Of a DNA stretch of 64,000 bases, positions 54,038 through 63,590 are shown one piece after another. The notes beneath the pieces were generated by a model that searched no databases, had not been told where the DNA came from, and saw only the letters and a program-made list of their open reading frames with translations. Location: NCBI RefSeq assembly GCF_004919105.1, contig NZ_STGK01000004.1, positions 124,001 through 188,000 of the forward strand. Direction: 5' to 3'. A program made the translations under genes and the position numbers. Source of the stretch: Nocardioides sp. GY 10113. Lineage in GTDB: Bacteria > Actinomycetota > Actinomycetes > Propionibacteriales > Nocardioidaceae. Every line of letters starts with the position of its first letter. Within the stretch, counting starts at the first letter, position 1.

Positions 54038-55645
54038 ATGAGCAGCACCACCCCGGACCTGCACGGCGCCTTCCACGTCTACGACACCACGCTGCGCGAC
54101 GGTGCCCAGCAGGAGGGGCTCAACCTCTCGGTCGCGGACAAGCTCACCATCGCCCAGCAGCTCGACGGGCTCGGGGTCGGCTACATCGAGGGCGGGTGGC
54201 CGGGCTCCAACCCGAAGGACACCGAGTTCTTCCGCCGTGCGGCCACCGAGCTCGACCTCAAGCACGCCAAGCTGGCCGCGTTCGGCGCCACCCGCCGCGC
54301 CGGCGTACGGGCCGCGGACGACCCGCTGGTCGCGGCGCTGCGCGAGAGCGGCGCCTCGGTGGTCACGCTGGTCGCGAAGTCCCACGCCGGCCATGTGGAG
54401 AAGGCGCTGCGCACCACGCTGCAGGAGAACCTGGCGATGGTCCGCGACACCGTCGCCCACCTGCGGGCCGAGGGTCAGCAGGTGTTCCTCGACGCCGAGC
54501 ACTTCTTCGACGGCTACCGGCTCGACCGCGACTACGCGTTCGAGGTGCTGCGCACCGCCGCGGAGGCCGGTGCCGAGGTGGTCGCCCTGTGCGACACCAA
54601 CGGCGGGATGCTGCCGCCGTGGGTCTCGGACGTGGTCCACGACGTCATCTCCACCACCGGCGTCCGGGTCGGCATCCACTGCCACAACGACACCGGGTGC
54701 GCGGTCGCCAACACCCTGGCCGCGGTGGACGCCGGCGCCAGCCACGTCCAGGGCTGCATCAACGGGTACGGCGAGCGCACCGGCAACGCCGACCTCGTCA
54801 ACGTGGTCGCCAACCTCGAGCTCAAGCTGGACCGCCAGGTGCTGCCGCCCGGGCTGCTCACCGAGGCCACCCGGATCGCGCACGCCGTCGCCGAGGTCAC
54901 CAACGTGCCGCCGGCCTCGCGCCAGCCGTACGTGGGCACGTCGGCGTTCGCGCACAAGGCCGGCCTGCACGCCTCGGCGATCAAGGTCGACCCGGACCTC
55001 TACCAGCACATGGACCCGGCCGGCGTCGGCAACGACATGCGGCTGCTGGTCTCGGAGATGGCCGGCCGTGCCTCGATCGAGCTCAAGGGCCGCGAGCTCG
55101 GCTTCGACCTCTCCGGCGACCCGGAGGTGGTCACCCGGGTCACCCAGCGGGTCAAGGAGCTGGAGGCCCGCGGCTACACCTTCGAGGCCGCCGACGCCTC
55201 CTTCGAGCTGATGCTGATCGAGGAGGCCGAGGGGCGTCGCCCCGCCTACTTCGAGACCGAGAGCTGGCGGGTGATCACCGAGACCCTGGTGAACGCCGCC
55301 CCCGGCCAGGAGGCGATCTCGGAGGCGACGGTGAAGCTGAAGGCGGCCGGGGTGCGGTACGTCGTCACCGGCGAGGGCAACGGTCCCGTCAACGCGCTGG
55401 ACCAGGCGCTGCGCGCGGCGATCGGCCAGGCCTTCCCGGAGATCGCGAAGTTCGAGCTGATCGACTTCAAGGTACGCATCCTCGACCAGGGGCACGGCAC
55501 CGACGCGATCACGCGGGTGCTGATCGAGACCACCGACGGCGAGTCCAGCTGGGTCACGGTCGGGGTCGGCGCGAACGTCATCGAGGCCTCCTGGGAGGCG
55601 CTCGTCGACAGCCTCACCTACGGCCTGCGCCGCCACGAGGTCTGA
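54038..55645 (+). CDS. cimA: Citramalate synthase
   Basis: CimA condenses pyruvate and acetyl-CoA to (R)-citramalate, a threonine-independent route to 2-ketobutyrate for isoleucine. The 535-residue protein belongs to the isopropylmalate/homocitrate synthase family: [76 protein letters not shown] and the C-terminal allosteric LeuA-type domain ending in [15 protein letters not shown]. The GWPGSNPKD motif distinguishes CimA from LeuA. ATG 54038 is chosen because the upstream frame lies in the attenuator. Confidence 0.93.
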   Translation: MSSTTPDLHGAFHVYDTTLRDGAQQEGLNLSVADKLTIAQQLDGLGVGYIEGGWPGSNPKDTEFFRRAATELDLKHAKLAAFGATRRAGVRAADDPLVAALRESGASVVTLVAKSHAGHVEKALRTTLQENLAMVRDTVAHLRAEGQQVFLDAEHFFDGYRLDRDYAFEVLRTAAEAGAEVVALCDTNGGMLPPWVSDVVHDVISTTGVRVGIHCHNDTGCAVANTLAAVDAGASHVQGCINGYGERTGNADLVNVVANLELKLDRQVLPPGLLTEATRIAHAVAEVTNVPPASRQPYVGTSAFAHKAGLHASAIKVDPDLYQHMDPAGVGNDMRLLVSEMAGRASIELKGRELGFDLSGDPEVVTRVTQRVKELEARGYTFEAADASFELMLIEEAEGRRPAYFETESWRVITETLVNAAPGQEAISEATVKLKAAGVRYVVTGEGNGPVNALDQALRAAIGQAFPEIAKFELIDFKVRILDQGHGTDAITRVLIETTDGESSWVTVGVGANVIEASWEALVDSLTYGLRRHEV

Positions 55646-55653
55646 GGTCGCGC

Positions 55654-56019
55654 GTGGAGATCGCCTACTGGGTCATCGCCGGCCTGCTCGCCGCGCTCTA
55701 CGCGTGGTCGGGCGCGAAGAAGCTGCTCCAGTCCCGCGACGCGCTGCGGCCGATGATGGGCTGGGTCGACGACGTCCCGCTGCCCCTGACCCGGTCCATC
55801 GGGGCGGTGGAGGTCGCCGGCGCGGTCGGACTGCTGGTCCCGCCGCTGGTCGGCCTACTGCCGTGGCTGGCGGTGGTCGCGGCGATCGGGTTCGTCTTCC
55901 TCCAGCTGGCCGCCGCCGGCTTCCACCTCTCCCGCGACGAGCAGCGGCAGGTGCCGTTCAACCTGCTCCTGATGCTGCTCGCCGCGTTCGCCGCCTGGTT
56001 CGCGACCACGGTGGTCTAG
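55654..56019 (+). CDS. DoxX/MauE-like small membrane protein
   Basis: This 121-residue protein has four hydrophobic segments, starting VEIAYWVIAGLLAALYAWSGAKKLLQS and including SIGAVEVAGAVGLLVPPLVGLLPWLAVVAAIGFVFLQLAAAGFH, the layout and sequence of the DoxX family. It starts eight bases after cimA and is likely co-transcribed. The function of the family is unclear; links to redox and quinone chemistry have been proposed. Confidence 0.85.
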   Translation: MEIAYWVIAGLLAALYAWSGAKKLLQSRDALRPMMGWVDDVPLPLTRSIGAVEVAGAVGLLVPPLVGLLPWLAVVAAIGFVFLQLAAAGFHLSRDEQRQVPFNLLLMLLAAFAAWFATTVV

Positions 56020-56082
56020 ACCGGCGACCTCGGGGGCGCTGGCGGGCGTGGCAGGCTCGTTGCACCATCGAGGGGAGGCGCC

Positions 56083-57066
56083 ATGGAGGCGTTCCGGATC
56101 GCCGCGGTGCAGGCGAGCTACGTGCTGATGGACAGCGACGCCACGATCGACCGGGTCGCCGAGCTGACCGCCGGCGCCGCCGCGCAGGGCGCTCAGCTGG
56201 TGGTCTTCCCGGAGGTGTTCGTGCCGGGTACTCCGTTCTGGATCGACACCCGGCCGATCTGGGACGGCGACGACGAGTGGTTCGCGATGCTCGTGGCCAA
56301 CGCGGTGACGATCCCCGGCCCGGCCGCCGACCGCCTGGCGGCCATCGCCGAGCGGCACGGCGTGTGGCTGGTGGTCGGCGTCCAGGAGCGGGAGCCGCAC
56401 GGGTCGACCATCTACAACACCGTCCTCTACCTCTCGCCCGACGGGCGACTCGTCGATCGCCACCGCAAGCTGGTGCCGACCGGGTCGGAGCGCACCGTGT
56501 GGGGGCGGGGCGACGGGTCGACCCTGCGGGTGGTGGACACGCCGCACGGAAGGATCGGCGGTCTGATCTGCTGGGAGAACTACATGCCCCTGGCGCGGTT
56601 CCACCTGTACGCCCAGGGCGTCGACGTCTGGCTGGCGCCGACCCTCGCCCAGGGCGACGGCTGGGTGGCGACGATGCAGCACCTGGCGCGGGAGAACCGG
56701 ATGTACGTCGTCGGGGTGAACCCCGTGCTGCACGCCGACCAGGTCCGACCCGACTTCCCCGACCGCGACCGGCTCCTGCCCGCCGCCTACCTCGAGGAGC
56801 ACGGGCCCTGGGTCGAGCCGGGCAACACCGTCATCGTCGCGCCCTCCGGCGCCGTGCTGGCCGGGCCGCTGCGGGAGGCCGAGGGCACGCTGCTCGCCGA
56901 CGTCGACCTGGCGCAGGTCGCCGCGGCGCGCCGGATGATGGACCCCACCGGCCACTACCACCGTCCGGACATCTTCCGGCTCTCGGTCGACACCGGCCGC
57001 CGGGAGGCGACGACGGAGATCTCGGGAGGGGCTACGGTCGGGGCGTGGCCGAACTCCACGACCTGA
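56083..57066 (+). CDS. Nitrilase / carbon-nitrogen hydrolase
   Basis: This 327-residue enzyme has the Glu-Lys-Cys catalytic triad of the nitrilase superfamily: Glu in LVVFPEVFVPGTPFW (near residue 46), Lys in RHRKLVPTGSERTVWG and Cys in GGLICWENYMPLAR. The length and motifs fit true nitrilases (nitrile to acid) or related hydratases. The ribosome site GGGGAGG precedes the ATG. Its 3' end overlaps the amidase gene by 22 bases, so the two are linked. Confidence 0.9.
   Translation: MEAFRIAAVQASYVLMDSDATIDRVAELTAGAAAQGAQLVVFPEVFVPGTPFWIDTRPIWDGDDEWFAMLVANAVTIPGPAADRLAAIAERHGVWLVVGVQEREPHGSTIYNTVLYLSPDGRLVDRHRKLVPTGSERTVWGRGDGSTLRVVDTPHGRIGGLICWENYMPLARFHLYAQGVDVWLAPTLAQGDGWVATMQHLARENRMYVVGVNPVLHADQVRPDFPDRDRLLPAAYLEEHGPWVEPGNTVIVAPSGAVLAGPLREAEGTLLADVDLAQVAAARRMMDPTGHYHRPDIFRLSVDTGRREATTEISGGATVGAWPNSTT
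57033..57038 (+). promoter_or_regulatory. Leaderless -10 box for the amidase gene
   Basis: TACGGT within the nitrilase 3' end lies six bases before GTG 57045, so the amidase may have its own leaderless promoter as well as nitrilase readthrough. Confidence 0.45.
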
Positions 57067-58469
57067 CCGCGCTCGAGCAGGGCGCCCTCATCCGCACCGG
57101 TGAGATCGACCCGGTCGAGCTGACCGAGCACTACCTGGACCGCGCGGAGCGCCTCCCGGCGTCGTACGTCGACGGCGCCTTCGCGCTGCGCGACCCCGAC
57201 GCCGCGCGGCTGCGCGCCCGCGAGGTCGCGGCGATCGGCCCGGTCGGCGAGGGCGCCTCGCCGCTGGCCGGCGTGCCGACCGCGATCAAGGACCTCAACC
57301 TGACCCGCGGCGTGCCGACCTCGTTCGGGTCGCCCGCCTTCGCCGGGTACGTGCCGGAGGTCTCCGACGCGGTCACCCTCGCGATCGAGGAGGCCGGGAT
57401 GGTCAGCCTCGGCAAGACGAGTACGCCGGAGTTCGGATCCCCCTGCTACACCGAGCCCGAGGGCCGACCGCCGGCGGTGACGCCGTGGGACACCACCCGG
57501 ATGGCCGGCGGCTCCTCGGGCGGCGCCGCCGCGGCGGTGGCGGCAGGGCTGGTGCCGGTCGCGCAGGGGTCGGACGGCGGGGGCTCGATCCGGATCCCCG
57601 CCTCCTGCTGCGGCCTGGTCGGGCTGAAGCCGAGCCGTGGGCGGATCAGCGGATTCCCGATGTACGGCGACGTGACCGGGCTGTCCACGTCCGGGTCGAT
57701 CGCCCGCACCGTCGCCGACGCGGCGGCCCTGCTCGACGTGCTGGCCGGGCGGCGGGCCGGTGACCCGTACTGGGCCCCCGAGCCGAGCGGCACCTTCCTC
57801 GCCGCGGCGGGACGCGAGCCGGGACGGCTCCGGATCGCCGTCTTCGACACCCCCGCGATCGCCGCCGCGCCGGTGGATCCCGAGGTGACCCGGGCGTTCG
57901 AGGAGACCTGTGGCCTGCTGGTGTCGCTGGGCCACGCCGTCGAGGGCGTCCCGGTGCCGATCCCGCCGGAGGCGGTGTCGACCTTCGAGATCGCCTGGGC
58001 GGTGCTCACCGCGCTGTCGACCGTCCCGCTGGCCGCCGAGCAGCGCGCGCTGATCCGTCCGCTGACGCGCTGGCTGGGGGAGTGGGGCGAGTCGATCAGC
58101 GGACCGCAGTTCGGGCTGGCGATCGGGCAGCTGCGGCGCTACGCCGCGGAGGCGCTGGTCGCCCTGGCGCCGTACGACGCCGTGCTGACCCCGACCCTGG
58201 CGACCACCCCGCTGCCGGTCGGCGCGCTCCGCGACGACGCGGACCCGCGGGCCGACTTCGAGGCGCAGAAGCGATTCACCCCCTGGACCTCGGCGTGGAA
58301 CGTGACCGGGATGCCCGCGATCTCGCTGCCGCTGCACATGAGTGCGGACGGGCTGCCGATCGGGATGATGTTCGCGGCCCGCCCCGCGGAGGAGGAGCTG
58401 CTCATCTCGCTCGCCGCGCAGCTCGAGGCGGCGCTGCCGTGGAAGGACCGCCGGCCCCCGCTCTGGTGA
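57045..58469 (+). CDS. Amidase (amidase signature family)
   Basis: This 474-residue enzyme has the Ser-Ser-Lys triad of the amidase signature family: Lys in GVPTAIKDLNLTRG (near residue 84), and the two Ser in MAGGSSGGAAAAVAAGLVPVAQGSDGGGSIRIPASCCG. It would hydrolyse amides to acids. The start GTG 57045 gives the usual AELHDLTALEQGALIRTGEIDPVELTEHYL N-terminus. Together with the nitrilase it fits metabolism of nitriles or amides; the physiological substrate is unknown. Its stop is followed immediately by the 22-bp array. Confidence 0.92.
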   Translation: MAELHDLTALEQGALIRTGEIDPVELTEHYLDRAERLPASYVDGAFALRDPDAARLRAREVAAIGPVGEGASPLAGVPTAIKDLNLTRGVPTSFGSPAFAGYVPEVSDAVTLAIEEAGMVSLGKTSTPEFGSPCYTEPEGRPPAVTPWDTTRMAGGSSGGAAAAVAAGLVPVAQGSDGGGSIRIPASCCGLVGLKPSRGRISGFPMYGDVTGLSTSGSIARTVADAAALLDVLAGRRAGDPYWAPEPSGTFLAAAGREPGRLRIAVFDTPAIAAAPVDPEVTRAFEETCGLLVSLGHAVEGVPVPIPPEAVSTFEIAWAVLTALSTVPLAAEQRALIRPLTRWLGEWGESISGPQFGLAIGQLRRYAAEALVALAPYDAVLTPTLATTPLPVGALRDDADPRADFEAQKRFTPWTSAWNVTGMPAISLPLHMSADGLPIGMMFAARPAEEELLISLAAQLEAALPWKDRRPPLW

Positions 58470-58611
58470 GCCGAGCCGGGCCTTGGGCGCCGTCGAGCCG
58501 GCACGTGCGCCCCGCCGAGCCGTGGGTTGGGCACCGCCGAGTCCGGTCGTGCCTGCCGGCGCGCCGACGCCAGCCCGGTTCGGTGGGGCCTGGCGCCCGG
58601 TTCGGTGGCGT
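58470..58611. repeat. 22-bp repeat array between amidase and bioD
   Basis: Four forward units start at 58470, 58492, 58514 and 58536 (first unit begins GCCGAGCCGGGCCTTGGG), then two inverted units at 58574 and 58596. The units are more diverged than at 48391 but the period, count and orientation are the same. It fills the convergent gap entirely and may terminate transcription from both sides. Confidence 0.75.
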
Positions 58612-59328
58612 CTAACCCCAGGCTCGGCGGGTGGGGGTGAACCAGCCGGGCGCCTCGTCGAGGAACTCCTCGCGCGCCAACGCCCCCGCGCCCGCGGGGA
58701 TCACCGCGACCACCGGCACCCCGGTGCCCCGCGGGAGGTCGCGCAGGTTGGTCTCCTCGGCCAGGCCCGGTTCGTCGGGCCAGGAGCCGATGACCAGGCC
58801 GGCCGGCTCGATCCCGCGCCCGCGCAGCGCCTCCACGGTGAGCTCGGTGTGGTTGAGCGTGCCCAGCCCGGCCCGGCAGACGACGACCACGTCGACGATG
58901 CCGCCGGGCGCCCACTCGCCGACCCGGGCCGCGAGGTCGAGCAGGGTCGCGCCGCGGTCGTCGAGGCGCACCATCACGCCGCCGGCGCCCTCGACGATCA
59001 CGGTGTCGTGGTCGCGCGCCAGGTCGACGATGCGGGCGACGTGGTCCTCGACCGGGGGCAGGTCGACGCCCGCCAGGCGGGCCGCGGTGTCGGGGGCCAG
59101 CGGTGCGGCGAGCCGCACCAGCTCGCGGGTCGCGCAGCCGGTGAGGCGGCGTACCTCGTCGGCGTCGGCCGGGTCCCCGGCCGACGCCGAGGAGTCGATC
59201 CCCGTCTGCACCGGCTTCACCGCCAGCACCCGGCGCCCCTTCGCCGCGCAGGCAGCCGCCAGGGCCGCGACCGCGACCGTCTTGCCGACCCCGGTGTCGG
59301 TGCCGGTGACGACCACGATCCGGCTCAC
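58612..59328 (-). CDS. bioD: Dethiobiotin synthetase
   Basis: BioD forms dethiobiotin from 7,8-diaminopelargonate, CO2 and ATP, the third step in biotin assembly. The 238-residue protein has the P-loop GTDTGVGKTVA (residues 9-19), the carbamate/substrate segment AVKPVQTG and VIVEGAGGVMVRL. GTG 59328 overlaps the bioF stop by four bases. Last gene of the bioBAFD operon. Confidence 0.95.
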   Translation of the reverse strand: MSRIVVVTGTDTGVGKTVAVAALAAACAAKGRRVLAVKPVQTGIDSSASAGDPADADEVRRLTGCATRELVRLAAPLAPDTAARLAGVDLPPVEDHVARIVDLARDHDTVIVEGAGGVMVRLDDRGATLLDLAARVGEWAPGGIVDVVVVCRAGLGTLNHTELTVEALRGRGIEPAGLVIGSWPDEPGLAEETNLRDLPRGTGVPVVAVIPAGAGALAREEFLDEAPGWFTPTRRAWG

Positions 59329-60452
59329 TGGTGCTCCTTGGCCAGCCGGCGCAGCAGGGCGACGGCCCGGCGCCAGTCCGCCTCCGGTACGCCGGCGCTG
59401 GCGGTGATCCGCAGCCGGGAGATGCCGTCGGGCACCGAGGGCGGCCGGAAGCAGCCGACGCGCACCCCCGCGTCGAGGGCGGCGGCCTGGGCGGCGACCG
59501 CCGCGCCCGGGGAGGACATCGGCACCGACAGCACGGCGCCGGCCGGCGCCGCCACGCCCAGGGCCGCGGCGAGTTCGGCGACCCGCTCGTGCACGGTGCG
59601 CGCCAGCTCGGGCCGCGCGCGGAGCTGGCGCAGCGCCTCGTGGGCGCCGACGGTCGCCGCCGGCGCGAGGCCGGTGTCGAAGATGAACGGCCGCGCCCGG
59701 TTGACCAGGTGCTCGCGGAGCGCGGCCGTGCCGAGCACCGCGCCACCCTGGCTGCCGAGGGCCTTGGAGAGCGTCGCGGTGACCACCACGTGCGGCAGCC
59801 CGGCCAGCCCCTGGGCCGCGACCAGCCCGGGGCCGTGCACGCCCAGCCCGTGCGCCTCGTCGACGACGAGCAGCGCGTCGTGCTCGGCACACGCCTCGGC
59901 CAGCTCGGCCAGGGGCGCGGCGTCTCCGAGCACGGAGTAGACGGACTCGGCCAGCACCAGCGCCCGCTCGCCGGCGGCCGCGGCGGCGGCCAGTCCGGCG
60001 CGGACCGCGGCCACGTCGCTGTGCGGGACCACGGTCAGCCGGGCCCGCGAGAGCCGTACCCCGTCCACCAGCGAGGCGTGGATGTGCGCGTCGGAGAGCA
60101 CCCGGGTCGAGCGGTCGGCCAGCGCGCCGACCACGGCCAGGTTGGCGTGGTAGCCGGTGGACATCGCGAGTGCGGCGGGCTGGCCGAGGTAGGCGGCGAG
60201 GTCCTCCTCGAGCTCGGCGTGCGCCGCCAGCGTCCCGGTCACCAGCCGCGACGCGCTGGCGCCCGCGCCCCAGAGGAGCGACGCGCTGGCCGCGGCACGG
60301 CGGACGGCCGGGTCGCGGGCCAGGCCCAGGTAGTCGTTGCCGGCCAGGTCCACGCCCCGGTCGTCGGCCGGACGCGCGTGCAGGGTGCGGGTGAGTCCCG
60401 CGGCGCTCCGCTCGGCGGCCTGCTCGGCCAGCCACTCCTGCCAGCGGCTCAT
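59325..60452 (-). CDS. bioF: 8-Amino-7-oxononanoate synthase
   Basis: BioF condenses pimeloyl-ACP or -CoA with alanine, the first committed step of the biotin ring pathway. The 375-residue PLP enzyme has [20 protein letters not shown]-like [33 protein letters not shown] and the PLP lysine in [16 protein letters not shown]. Its start overlaps the bioA stop by four bases and its stop the bioD start, so bioAFD are translationally coupled. Confidence 0.95.
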   Translation of the reverse strand: MSRWQEWLAEQAAERSAAGLTRTLHARPADDRGVDLAGNDYLGLARDPAVRRAAASASLLWGAGASASRLVTGTLAAHAELEEDLAAYLGQPAALAMSTGYHANLAVVGALADRSTRVLSDAHIHASLVDGVRLSRARLTVVPHSDVAAVRAGLAAAAAAGERALVLAESVYSVLGDAAPLAELAEACAEHDALLVVDEAHGLGVHGPGLVAAQGLAGLPHVVVTATLSKALGSQGGAVLGTAALREHLVNRARPFIFDTGLAPAATVGAHEALRQLRARPELARTVHERVAELAAALGVAAPAGAVLSVPMSSPGAAVAAQAAALDAGVRVGCFRPPSVPDGISRLRITASAGVPEADWRRAVALLRRLAKEHQ

Positions 60453-61735
60453 CCGGCTGCCACCGCCGCGGCGATGCCGGCCACCAGCCGGCCCAGGTCC
60501 TCGTCGGAGGTCACGTAGGGCGGCATCGCGTAGACCAGGTCGCGGAACGGCCGCAGCCACACGCCCGCCGCCAGCGCGGCCTCCGTGGCCGCGGCGACGT
60601 CCACCGGGTGGTCCAGCTGCACCACGCCGACCGCGCCGAGGGTGCGCACGTCCGCCACGCCGGGGGCCTCCCGCAGCGGCGCCAGGCCGTCGGCGAGGCG
60701 GTCGCCGATCCGTCGTACGTCGGCTCGCCAGTCCCCGGCCAGCAGCAGGTCGATCGAGGCCGACGCGACCGCGCAGGCCAGCGCGTTGCCCATGAAGGTC
60801 GGGCCGTGCATCACCACGCCGGCCTCGCTGCCCGAGATCCCGTGGGCCACCGCCGCGGTGGTGACCACGGCCGCCAGCGTCAGGTAGCCGCCGGTCAGCG
60901 CCTTGCCGACGCAGAGGATGTCGGGGGTGACCACCTCGGAGACGAAGAGGTGGCCGGTGCGCCCGAAGCCGGTGGCGATCTCGTCGAAGACCAGCACCAG
61001 GCCGTGCTCGTCGGCGACCTCCCGGAAGACCCGCAGGCAGCGCTCGGGGTAGGGATGCATGCCGCCGGCGCCCTGCAGCAGGGGCTCGACGACGAGGCCG
61101 GCCAGCTCGCCGGCGTGCTCGGCGGCCAGCGCCCGGAAGCCCGCCTCCCAGCGCGCCACCTCGTCCGCCGGTGCGCCGTACGACGGGGGTCGCTCCCCGA
61201 AGACCTGCTGGGGCAGCAGGCCGCGCCACATCGCGTGCATCCCGCCGACGGGGTCGGTGACGGACATGCAGTCGAAGGTGTCGCCGTGGTAGCCGCCGAG
61301 AACGGTGAGCATCCGGGTGCGCCCGGGGCGACCGACGCCGCGCTGGTACTGCAGCGCCATCTTCAGCGCCACCTCGACCGCGACCGAGCCGGAGTCGGCC
61401 AGGAAGACCTTCTCCAGGCCGGCCGGGGTGACCTCGACCAGGCGCCGGCCCAGCTCGACGGCGGGCTCGTGGGTCAACCCGCCGAACATCACGTGGCTGA
61501 ACCGGCCGGCCTGCTCGGTGACCGCGCGGTCCAGCGCCGGGTGCCGGTAGCCGTGGATCGCGGACCACCACGACGCCATCCCGTCGACCACCTCGCGGCC
61601 GTCGGCCAGGCGCAGCCGGGCGCCCTCGGCGCCGGTGACCAGGCGGACCGGCGCCGGCTCGGTCATCGATGTGTAGGGGTGCCACAGGTGCTCGCGGTCG
61701 AACGCGAGGACCTCGGCGGCAGCCGTGAGGCTCAT
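60449..61735 (-). CDS. bioA: Adenosylmethionine-8-amino-7-oxononanoate aminotransferase
   Basis: BioA transaminates 8-amino-7-oxononanoate with SAM as amino donor to give 7,8-diaminopelargonate. The 428-residue class III aminotransferase has [27 protein letters not shown], the [16 protein letters not shown] signature (here [16 protein letters not shown]), [14 protein letters not shown] and the PLP lysine in [14 protein letters not shown] 61735 overlaps the bioB stop (61732) by four bases. Confidence 0.95.
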   Translation of the reverse strand: MSLTAAAEVLAFDREHLWHPYTSMTEPAPVRLVTGAEGARLRLADGREVVDGMASWWSAIHGYRHPALDRAVTEQAGRFSHVMFGGLTHEPAVELGRRLVEVTPAGLEKVFLADSGSVAVEVALKMALQYQRGVGRPGRTRMLTVLGGYHGDTFDCMSVTDPVGGMHAMWRGLLPQQVFGERPPSYGAPADEVARWEAGFRALAAEHAGELAGLVVEPLLQGAGGMHPYPERCLRVFREVADEHGLVLVFDEIATGFGRTGHLFVSEVVTPDILCVGKALTGGYLTLAAVVTTAAVAHGISGSEAGVVMHGPTFMGNALACAVASASIDLLLAGDWRADVRRIGDRLADGLAPLREAPGVADVRTLGAVGVVQLDHPVDVAAATEAALAAGVWLRPFRDLVYAMPPYVTSDEDLGRLVAGIAAAVAAG

Positions 61736-62853
61736 GCGTTGGCGTCGACCTCGGTGCCGGCGCCGCGGCGGCGGATCACCGGCTCGGCCGCGGGGCTCGG
61801 CACGGCGGACGTGGCGGCGGGGGTCGCGCCGTCGCCACCGTCGGCGCCCTCCTCGCCGAGCACCACGAACCCGTTGTCGCGGATCATCGCGATGTCGGCC
61901 TGCGCCTCCTGGCCCTCCGAGGTCAGGTAGTCGCCGAGGAAGATCGAGTTGGCCACCTGCAGCGCCAGCGCCTGCAGCGAGCGCAGGTGCATCTCGCGGC
62001 CGCCGGCGATCCGCAGCTCCTTGTCGGGGCAGACGAAGCGCGCCATCGCGAGGATCCGCACGCAGCGGGTGGGGGAGAGCTCCCAGGTGTGCTCCAGCGG
62101 GGTGCCGTCGAAGGGCATCAGGAAGTTGACCGGGATCGAGTCCGACCCCAGGTCGCGGAGCGCGAAGAGCGCCTCGACCAGCTGCTCGTCGGTCTCGCCG
62201 AGGCCGGCGATCAGGCCCGAGCAGGGGGAGAGGCCGGCGGCCTTCGCCTTCCCGATGGTGTCCACGCGGTCGTCGTAGGTGTGGCTGGTGACGATCTCGT
62301 CGTGGTGGGACTCGGCGGTGTTGATGTTGTGGTTGTAGGCGTCCACGCCGGCCGCGCGCAGCCGCTCGGCCTGGCCGTCCTTGAGCAGGCCCAGGCAGGC
62401 GCAGACCTCGACGTCGGGGTAGGTCTCCTTGAGCGCCTCGGTCATCTCCGCGACCTTCTCGATGTCGCGGTCCGAGGGTCCGCGGCCCGAGGAGACCATG
62501 CAGACCCGGGAGGCGCCGCCGCGCAGCCCGGCGCCGGCCTGGGTCAGCGTCTCGTCCTTGCTCAGCCAGGAGTACTTGAGGATCGGCGCCTGCGAGCCCA
62601 GCGCCTGGGAGCAGTACGAGCAGTTCTCCGGGCACAGGCCGGACTTGAGGTTGACCAGGTAGTTGACCTTCACCGTGTTGGCGAAGTGCGCGCGGCGGAG
62701 CCGGGAGGCGGCGGCGACGACGGCCATCAGCTCCTCGTCGGTGCTGCGCAGGATCGCCAGCGCGTCGGCCTCGGTGGCGGCACCGCCGTCGAGGATCCGG
62801 GTGGCGAGGGCGTCGAAGTCGGCGTACCGGGTGGGGGTGGCCTGCATGGTCAT
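61732..62853 (-). CDS. bioB: Biotin synthase
   Basis: BioB inserts sulfur into dethiobiotin by radical SAM chemistry. The 373-residue protein has the CxxxCxxC cluster in [10 protein letters not shown] (near residue 69) and the GxIxGxxE-type [16 protein letters not shown], with [13 protein letters not shown]. The C-terminal 45 residues are an extra Ala/Gly/Pro-rich tail. ATG 62853 is chosen because GGGAGCACG precedes it; the frame extends upstream through the operator. First gene of the bio operon. Confidence 0.96.
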   Translation of the reverse strand: MTMQATPTRYADFDALATRILDGGAATEADALAILRSTDEELMAVVAAASRLRRAHFANTVKVNYLVNLKSGLCPENCSYCSQALGSQAPILKYSWLSKDETLTQAGAGLRGGASRVCMVSSGRGPSDRDIEKVAEMTEALKETYPDVEVCACLGLLKDGQAERLRAAGVDAYNHNINTAESHHDEIVTSHTYDDRVDTIGKAKAAGLSPCSGLIAGLGETDEQLVEALFALRDLGSDSIPVNFLMPFDGTPLEHTWELSPTRCVRILAMARFVCPDKELRIAGGREMHLRSLQALALQVANSIFLGDYLTSEGQEAQADIAMIRDNGFVVLGEEGADGGDGATPAATSAVPSPAAEPVIRRRGAGTEVDANA

Positions 62854-62904
62854 CGTGCTCCCGAGGCGTCGGTGGAGCGGCCGGGGCACCTTCGCCCCGC
62901 CGAA

Positions 62905-62919
62905 CTGAACGGTGTTCAG
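62905..62919. promoter_or_regulatory. BioQ-like operator before bioB
   Basis: CTGAAC-GGT-GTTCAG is a perfect inverted repeat with a three-base centre, matching the TGAAC-N3-GTTCA form reported for BioQ, the TetR-family biotin regulator of actinobacteria. It is about 52 bases upstream of the bioB start. Confidence 0.65.
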
Positions 62920-62971
62920 GTCATGCACGATAGCCCGGCCGCGCCCGCGCCGCCAGGGGTTGTTTCGAGGT

Positions 62972-63583
62972 TCAGTCGTCGCCGAGGCCGCGCGCGTGGA
63001 GGGCGTCGCCGGTCTCGATCGAGCGGGCGACCACCCGGATCACGAACGGCGACAGGTAGGCCCGCGGCCGGCGGCCCAGGCCACGCGCCCGCGCCGCATC
63101 GCGGGTCTCCCGCGCGATCGCGAGGGTCCCCGGGAGGGCGCCGATCGCGAGCGCCAGCGCGAGGCCGACGCGCTCGGCGTTCAGGCCGAGCCGGGCGAAC
63201 GGCCGCAGCCAGCGCGCCACCGCGTCGAGCATCGCGTTGATCGGCGTGGTCGCGGTCAACACCACTGCGGCGAGCGCCAGAGTGACCAGGTCGACCGTGG
63301 TCTCGACCGCCTTGGCCGGGCCGTACCACCACCACTGCAGGGCACTGGCGACCAGCGCGATCAGCAGCACGCCGCGGGTCGCCCGGGCCAGGGTGGCCAG
63401 GTGGATCCGGGCCGCCGCGGCGAGCGCGAGCGCGACCCCCAGGAAGGCGAACGCGGCGACGACGTCGCGGACCGCCACCACGGTAACGCTGAACGCGATC
63501 AGCGCCACGACCTTCGGCCCGACCGGTGCACGGTGCAGGAACGTGGTGCCGGGCTGGTGGGCGCCGACCAGGATCTGGCTCAC
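62972..63583 (-). CDS. bioN: Biotin ECF transporter T component
   Basis: This 203-residue membrane protein belongs to the CbiQ/EcfT family of T subunits, with four hydrophobic segments and the coupling motifs [20 protein letters not shown] and [16 protein letters not shown] at the C-terminus. Its short length and bio context identify it as BioN, which couples the ATPase BioM to the biotin-binding protein BioY. It starts seven bases after the bioM stop. Confidence 0.88.
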   Translation of the reverse strand: MSQILVGAHQPGTTFLHRAPVGPKVVALIAFSVTVVAVRDVVAAFAFLGVALALAAAARIHLATLARATRGVLLIALVASALQWWWYGPAKAVETTVDLVTLALAAVVLTATTPINAMLDAVARWLRPFARLGLNAERVGLALALAIGALPGTLAIARETRDAARARGLGRRPRAYLSPFVIRVVARSIETGDALHARGLGDD

Positions 63584-63590
63584 GGCCGCG

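Noticed and set aside
62854..62928. An N-terminal extension of BioB
   Set aside because: It would place the perfect operator within the coding sequence; ATG 62853 has its own ribosome site.
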